From: Marasmius tenuissimus
Lineage: Eukaryota > Basidiomycota > Agaricomycetes > Agaricales > Marasmiaceae
NCBI GenBank assembly: GCA_029532415.1
Contig: JAQOTA010000034.1
Span: 310,001 to 374,000 of the forward strand
DNA length: 64,000 bases
Direction: 5' to 3'
The notes beneath the pieces are model-generated. The model was not told the origin of the DNA. It worked only from the letters and a program-made list of their open reading frames with translations, and did not search any database. Of this stretch, positions 57,209 to 64,000 are shown in pieces. Position 1 is the stretch's first letter. The number at the start of each line of letters is the position of its first letter. A program made the position numbers and the translations under genes.

Positions 57209-60200
57209 ATGACTGGACAACCTCCTGCTCATCAACCACCACCTTCTTCTTCTGGCACTTGGAACGACGAGATGATTCCAGCATTTTCAACGTACGACCC
57301 AGAGACTGTATCGAACCAGGCTCAGCAGTACCATGCACAGCGTTACCAGGAGTGGATCGACTCGTACCAACAAGGGCAGCAACAGCATCCTCAGTCGTCT
57401 TATTCAACTTTTGGAACCAGGGAAAATCAGTCGCAGAGCCATCAGTTCAACTTTGTTCAACGACTACCGACGACGTTTAACCAGAGTGCAGGGCAGTACG
57501 GGTCTCAGCACGCAAATCCTCAGTATTCTACGCAGAGCGACGGTTACGGGTACTACCCGGGGAACGACATTCGTACTTCATCCCAGAATCACCTCCAAGT
57601 TCAAGGCCATCCTTACCAGAATGGCCAGAACGTTTCTTCAGATATCGCAAGCGTAGGCGCTTCATCGCGAGCATCGTCTCATGGACACTCGCCCACAGCT
57701 TGGACCGAGGACGGCGCTATCTTCGACATCACATCGAATCCCACCACACAACCTACACCCGCCCATCCTTCCTCTTCATCGACTCAAGGGCTTAGTGCAT
57801 CCCAACGCCCTCCACAGCAGACTCAAAGCGTCAGGCGAAGTCCAAGCGTCACTGTCTCACCCCAAGGACCGTCTTCGTCGAACCGTAATGGGGGAAAACG
57901 AAAGCGCGGAGCTCGAAAGGGCCCTGCAGACTCCTCGGAACAAGCTACCTACAAGCGATTCAGGGACAGGGACCGGGACAGCGACGACGAGAGCGGCGAA
58001 GATGACGACTTTGGTATCAGCGTCGGTATCGGTGGATTAACGGGTGTCTCTGGTACCGTCAATGGCAAGAGAGGAAGGGCAGTCAGACTGTAAGTTTCTT
58101 CTTGTTATTCGATGGCCGAATTCCCTTGCTCATTGTTCCCTCGACTTGTCTCGCCCTCAACCCTTCATCCGACTTTGCCGGTGAAAAAACGTGGTCGGTT
58201 CCAATCATAAAATGAAAACAATTCTCACCGTCCATCACAACATCATTTCTCATTATGACAATCTTTTCTGACTTCTCACCGATGGATGCTTCTGTTCCTG
58301 CGCCCGGCATCACTGCATGGTGATGCACACCCGTTCACCCCTCATCACGGTGACTCTCTTGACTCCATCGGTCCTTCGTCTAATTTTCCAGACCCGGAGC
58401 GTGCACTCACTGCAAGAAATTGAAAGTAGGTGGTCTTCTATCGCGCATTACATCCGTCATTCCGTACCCGAAGTCGCGGGGCCCAGCTTGACATATCGAT
58501 GACTGACGTCTTCAATTGATTTCTTTTTCAGATGAAGTGCGATTTTCCAGAAGGCGAAAACACCTGTAAACGGTGCAAGACGAGCGGTCATGTTTGTATT
58601 GTAGAAGGACGAAAACCCAGGACCGCGCCCAAGTAAGTGGCTCAAGCTGTCTCTTATTCTACCCGTCGCCTTTCTTCCATGGGGATCTCGAGGGCACGGA
58701 GATTCATTCTTTCCTGTTGATTTTCCACTATTCGGGTGGCCGGATATCTGGTACCGCTGGCGCTTTTCCGAGCGCCTTCCCGTATATACCGGGCGCTGCG
58801 GTCTTGCTGCGGTCGCTGGGGACAGGCACAGGAAATCCCGAAAAGGGACGCCACTCGCTCCGGTTGTCATCGTCGAGTGCGTGTATTGACTAATGTAATT
58901 GACCGATGCCCTGGATGAGGGGATCCCAGTCCGCCCGAGTTACCCCCGTGCAAGGCTCTTTTGAGCCACCGACAGCTCGAAGGTGGACAACTAGGGTTGC
59001 GCATAGCTGTATAAATATGCCCTGGTGTTGGATACAACTCTGTATCTCGCCATGAGTTTTTATTCGCCTCCATCGACGCCTTCCTATTCTATGTTGTCTC
59101 TCGACGATGACGAACTGTCATCTCCAACTTCTTCTCTTTCGTCGCCTCGATCTTCAGTTACTGACTTACCTTCCCCTCCCCCCCTACCATTCTCTCTTCT
59201 TAGCAAACGCGAGTATCTTCTGGCCCAGATCAAGCAAAAGGACGCTATCATCGAGTCTTTATTGAGACAGGTAAGCTTCTCCGCGTGAATAAGCACCTGT
59301 GGCTGACTGGATTGTTCAGTTGCACAATCCGTACATCGCCACACCGCTTTCCATAGCCTCGTATAGAATGGCCACGTCTCCCTCTGACACCGGCAATCGA
59401 AATGTCATGGCCTGGCTTGACCGACTCCAGTCTTCTGTGCAAAATGCTGGAGGCAAGATTGGAACCAAAGCATTTAAGCTTGATGGCAGGGGCGATGGCA
59501 ACGAGGAGGAGGAAGAATCTGACAAGGAGGACAACATGACACATGCCCAGAGATATGGCTTGGTGGACCGTGATGCTGTAGGGACGGACAGTGACGAAGC
59601 TCAAGATGGCAACGACGAAGACGGAGACGATTCGAAGAATACCCGAAGATTGCAGTCCAGTCTACCAGACTCTCATGTTCCTTTGGGGCTGATTGCTAAC
59701 CTGAGCTTGAGCAACACCACCAAGCGGGCGAGCAAGAAGGATGGAGCAGGGGGAGGGGCCAATGGGAAGAAAGAAGACCTGTTGGACGACACCGATCTTG
59801 ATGATGACAACGTTGGAGTGGCGAACGAGACGTATTTCATGCCAGGTGAGGGCTTCTATACAGTCTCTTTTATACGCTTTTTCTCCGGCTATCTTTCCTG
59901 TGGCGTCCGTGACATGAAACTGACTGGTCTTATCAAACAGGTCCCGCTACTGATCTCGATATACGTGCAACGTTAATCGAACAGCATAGTCCACCAGAGA
60001 TTCTGGTTCATGGCTTGGTAACTCCGGATGATGTTGACCACTTGTTCGAAATGTAGGCCCACCTTGATCCTTTGAAATGGCCCTGTACTGATAGCATTTC
60101 ATTTATAGCTTTTACACTCGCGTTAACGTACGTGGAAAACATATCAAACTAAATGTTTGCTTACAACTCGCACTTCTTTAGCCATTTGTGTCGATCTTGG

Positions 60201-62523
60201 ACCCGGCCATTCACACCCCGGCTGCCACATTTGCAAGGTGTCCCTTTTTGTTTACCGTCAGTAAGTATTCAGTCCCTCGACCTCACACCTCCGGGGGCTA
60301 CTTCTCCGGTCGAGAGCTAATTCATTTCGCTTGTTGATGAAACTCAGTTTGTGCTGTTTCCTCGCGATACTACGCCGAAAAATCAGAAATATATCCCATC
60401 GCAATGCACTTTGCTAAGCACTCCGCGGCGAATGCTCTCGTTGACGGGTGGAAGTCCGTTGAGCTCTGCCAAGCTTATATTCTCATGAGCATATACGCGG
60501 TCCCTGCACGCCGGTGGGAGGAGGACCGAAGTTGGCTTTACACGGGCCTGGCCATTCGGTGAGGGTTCTCGTCTGTTGATACATACCTGCCATTCGCTCA
60601 ACGAAACCTCATGATCCAGGATTGCCACGGATCTAAATCTCCATATGTTGCCTGCCACCAAGTCGCACAATGAGAAACAGGAGAGAGAAGTGCTGAACAG
60701 AATGCGGGTGTGGATGATCTGTTTCAATCTAGATAGGTCAACGGCAACCCAATTTGGTAAACCATCGACCATCAAAGAGGATTAGTGAGTAGATTGGCTT
60801 GTCAGTCTGGGCCCGTGTCCTGAAGGCGCTCTTGCAGCATCGTACGGACTTCAGCCGATTGGTTCAAAAAGTCGCAGTACAACCTTGATGTGGGTTTCTA
60901 TTGGCTGTATTTCCATTCCCCGACTAACAACCAGCATGTACACTCGCAGTTTGATGTTCACCTTTGTGCCCATACCGCCCTTCTCAGGATCGTCGCTCGG
61001 TTCCATGAAGAAATATTCTCAGATCCTGGTTCACCGAGTGGACTAAACAAGGTTAGAGTTGAGTTGCTCAACAAGCGGTACACCATTGACATTTAGAATG
61101 TAGCGTGTGGATTTCAGGACGGTCACTTTGAAGCACGATGAACACCTCACCCGATATCAGGAGGAATGGTCCAAGACGTTCAAGGACCGGCTGAAGCCGG
61201 ATGGTAAGTTAATCCCAGACCTCATGTATGGCGGATATCTTTAACTTACTGCTTTGCGCATCCCTAGACCCTGGAGCGGCGTTCCGTTGCAGTCTTCTTC
61301 CGTAGTATGCGACTGCTGCTTCTCCTAGTCCTCTGCAGTAGCTGACACGCTGTTATAGTCTTGTGGCTTACTCGAGACTTGTCATGTTCTCGTTTGGATT
61401 TCAACAAGCGTTCCAGCGAGGTGTTCAACAAGGAGACAACATCTTTTTGACGAAAGTAAGCCCGTATCTCGGACCAACGCTGGTCGTCTGATACTGACTT
61501 TCACGCACCCAGTGTTTGGAGTCTGCAAAAGGCGTTATTACCTACATGGTTGACTCCTTAGCTCCAAGCGGATACATGCGATATGCACCTGACGGTATGT
61601 CAAATACTCATAGCCTCCTTCCGGTCGCTCATTATACGGTTTCTCTCAGGTCATTTCGTTTTCGCCTCTTTCGCTTCGGCGTTTTTGCTTAAGGTTCGGC
61701 ATGACCTCTGAAGTGTAGTCATAATTGATTTTAACCTATCTCGTTCGACAGCTTCTCCGGCCTGAGTTTAGCAGCCTTCTTCCTAAAGAGGAGGGCTCTG
61801 AGATCTACCAGCTTATAGGGCGTCTCATTCAAACTTTGAGCTCTCCGACCCTTGCGATCGACGATAGACATACTCCGAAGCTGTATGCGCGCTTCCTCGC
61901 CGGCTTGCTGTCCCATCACCGGCGGGACGGAGCAACGGTTGGCCGCCTGCAAACGCAACCTCCTCCTCCACAACAAATAGGAAACGGGGAGTATGGCGCT
62001 CAATCGGTGACACACGCACCCTCCACGGCATCTACCATCTCGACATTCTCGATCGCTCAAAATTCTACTGCGCCCGGTGCTTCATCGAGTTTAGGGTTCG
62101 CGGATGGCTATAGTCACGCAGGCGAGTCTGGAGCCACCTCAACTCCAATTTTCCGGCCAGAGGCTACATACACTGCTGGTGCCGGGGCTATACAGTTCGA
62201 CATAGACCCTACCTTGATGGACTTCGAAGGACAGAGCACCTCAGACGGATCGGAGATGCTAGCAACCATGCAAGTGGTCAAGAACCCCAACTGGTGGACC
62301 AATATGATGATGCCAGGGTACGTCGCAACTCTCATCTCTACAGGGGGAGTGAGCGCTTAGACTTTGCTATAGATTCTCGTGGCCAGAAAATCAATCTACG
62401 CCCTCGAACTCACCCACCCCCCCGAATTACAGTCAACAATCGCCGCATAGTCACCATCAGAGTTCCCCTGCGACCAGCTATGGTATATTCCATGTCGCGC
62501 CGCAGCAGATACCTGGGTATTGA
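57209..62523 (+). CDS. Zn2Cys6 fungal transcription factor
   Basis: Large regulator in a dozen or so exons. Exon 1 (57209 to ~58090) is Gln/Ser/Pro-rich and ends with a basic run. Exons 2 (58392-58425) and 3 (58532-58632) together form the binuclear zinc cluster: ACTHCKKLK plus MKCDFPEGENTCKRCKTSGH, spacing C-x2-C-x6-C-x8-C-x2-C-x6-C. After a 571-nt intron the next exon (from 59204) gives the coiled-coil linker NKREYLLAQIKQKDAIIES. The fungal-specific middle homology region follows: IFARCPFLFTVICAV-type text, HFAKHSAANALVDG, SVELCQAYILMSIYAVPA, ATDLNLHMLP. It ends in a Ser/Gln/His-rich tail (YSQQSPHSHHQS) at 62523. It should bind DNA as a dimer; targets unknown. Confidence 0.88.
59010..59017 (+). 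promoter_or_regulatory. TATA-like box inside the long intron of the transcription factor
   Basis: TATAAATA, 43 nt upstream of an ATG (59053) that is in frame with the next exon (MSFYSPPSTPSYSMLSLDDD). Use of this start would give a form without the zinc cluster. Alternative promoter use is an inference. Confidence 0.4.
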
Positions 62524-62845
62524 TTGCCTAGCTGTATATCTTCTTGCCTTTGCGGTTCTGCCAACCTCTGTGGCAAACCGTGGCATTGTGGATCCAACTC
62601 CCATATGCTTTCTTCTTATGTTACTTGATTTTTTGGTCGGTTCCCATGTAAGGTGAAAAGTCTGTATCGTTGTCGTAATTGCTTTGAAGTCGCTTCCTTG
62701 TACTATCTCGAAACTCTGTTTTTCTGTATGTTTGGCGTTCCTCGTTTGATTGATTATTATGTACTTACAACTTCTGTATTTAAATGCCTACAAATCTTAC
62801 AATATGTCACAGTAGTTAGCGGTTCAAATAGATACAGTGGTTCCC
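62524..62845. other. Spacer between convergent genes
   Basis: 3' flanks of the transcription factor and the M35 protease. Nothing else supported. Confidence 0.5.
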
Positions 62846-64000
62846 TCACGAAAGAGCGGGCTCGTTCTCTGCGAAATATTCGTGGCTATCTGCATTATCA
62901 ACAGCTTCGCTCGGGTTGCTCTTTGCCAGTGCTTGACATGCGGTATGGCCATACGCATGGTCATCGGTGCCAGCATTATCAGTGAAGTGAGAGGACTCGT
63001 GGAGGATCGTTCCACCCTACGAAGGATCTTAGTCCATATGTCGTAACTAGTTGCAGGCTGTTTACCTTCGAATCCGTGCCAGAAAAAGGAGCAGTCCAGA
63101 ACGCATCTACACAAAGAAGTATCATTAGCTGCGTTAAGAGGAAGGACCTCGAGAGATCGTACCACATAAATGAATCACCCCGAAGCTATAGGATAGGGAA
63201 GACGTTGTAAGCGTGGAGCAAGACAGGTGTGGTGGTAGACCTACTCATCCGGCAAGACGTATGCAAACACACCAGGCTTTGCGCATGCGCAGTTATATAC
63301 GAAGTTCGAGAAGTCGTTCTGCGACAGTTTACGGTAATGGGCCGTCACAGTATCGTGTCGAGCTTGCGACATTGCACCAAACCACGTAGTATATCTCTCC
63401 GTACCTCTACTCCCCTCGAGGTACCTATCGTCAATTTGGTCAGAGATACGAACGTTGATCGAAGGCGGCTGGCTTACTCGAGGGCGTCGGACGCATATTT
63501 CTGAACAACAGGAAGGGCCCTGAATACCTGATCGACTTGTTCATCATTGCATCCCGCGAATCCAGTGCGCTTTGAGAGGTAACTTCTTCGCTCGATCGCA
63601 GACTTTGGGATGGGACTACGAGCAACGGCCAGCTTCCCGACCAGAGAGGGAACCTTGTATCTTTGAGAAACAGCTTCAATGGCAACTGCCTTCTTTGTTG
63701 TTGGGTCGACGTAGTGGAACTTGTTTCGCGCCTCAACCGAGAATTCCCCTTCACCGCAGCGCGTGAAGTTGTACGCGGACGAGACTGAAATAGTGCGAAG
63801 AGCAATCAGTCGGCATCGGTACCGTGATGCATTGTCCGTTCATCTTAAGAAGACTCACGATCATGATCGATAGAGACGGACTTCCCCGGCTCCAGAACCG
63901 TGAACAGAGACTCGTCGCCCATTTCGATGATCTTGGAAGGGACATATTTCAGTCTAACGCCAGTGAAATCGGGAGTGTGTCCGGAGGAAGAAAGAATTGA
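62846..64000 (-). CDS. M35 deuterolysin-type metalloprotease (peptidyl-Lys endopeptidase-like), partial
   Basis: Secreted zinc endopeptidase, 5' end beyond the right edge. From the edge: HTPDFTGVRLKYVPSKII, SLFTVLEPGKSVSIDHD-LSSAYNFTRC (propeptide beta domain). A Lys-Arg maturation site then precedes the mature enzyme, SKR-TGFAGCNDEQVDQVF. Exons 63406-63245 (EGTERYTTWFGAMSQARHD, ending YVLPD), 63185-63163 (a 23-nt micro-exon, FGVIHLC), 63106-63066 (AFWTAPFSGTDSK) and 63016-62846 follow. The last exon holds the zinc motif HESSH, the third ligand region GTDDHAYG and the ending ENEPALS, so the aspzincin centre H-E-x2-H plus GT-x2-D is complete. Basidiomycete members include lysine-specific enzymes; specificity here is inferred. 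Likely role: extracellular protein degradation. No in-frame stop lies before 62846. Confidence 0.88.

Overview
The window looks like nuclear DNA from a mushroom-forming basidiomycete (Agaricomycetes). The genes are cut by many GT-AG introns, mostly 45-65 nt. The gene families also fit: an F-box family with a short zinc-knuckle-like segment, NACHT NTPases with Asn/Gly-rich leader exons, a basidiomycete-type I-BAR-like protein, an M35 peptidyl-Lys-type metalloprotease, and PIF/Harbinger and MITE-like transposons. Most exon joins below were worked out by hand from splice sites, reading phase and family motifs, so single boundaries may be off.

Layout. 1-6.8 kb: a partial F-box-like gene, a fold-back element, the decapping cofactor Dcp1 and an intron-rich F-box gene. 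7.2-14 kb: a class I terpene cyclase, an alpha-ketoglutarate dioxygenase and a class II aldolase-like gene, all on the minus strand, with two decayed copies of one unknown sequence on either side of the aldolase gene. 14.7-18.6 kb: a long IMD/BAR-like scaffold protein. 19.6-23.9 kb: two decayed NACHT gene blocks. 24.3-28.8 kb: a mitochondrial-carrier-type transporter and mitochondrial MTO1, diverging from a 254-bp spacer. 29.2-33 kb: a small secreted cysteine-rich protein, a disrupted kinase-like gene and a dead ABC-G transporter tail. 34.9-40.4 kb: two more NACHT genes, one cut short and followed by a fold-back element, one apparently complete. 42.2-47.3 kb: a PIF/Harbinger element (transposase plus SANT-like partner) with a second, Mutator-like MITE nested in its right end. 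47.5-52.8 kb: an AAAP amino-acid permease, a small hydrophilic protein and a Rieske/di-iron (DUF455) fusion. 52.9-57.2 kb: gene-poor DNA with a diverged duplication. 57.2-62.5 kb: a Zn2Cys6 transcription factor. 62.8 kb to the end: an M35 metalloprotease running off the right edge.

Housekeeping genes (DCP1, MTO1, carrier, permease, DUF455, transcription factor) alternate with fast-changing accessory DNA. The most notable items are the four-part NACHT series in different states of decay, the nested transposon pair whose MITE arms keep a hairpin shape but not its sequence, the 10-cysteine secreted peptide, and the Rieske/di-iron fusion. No rRNA, tRNA or CRISPR array was recognised.
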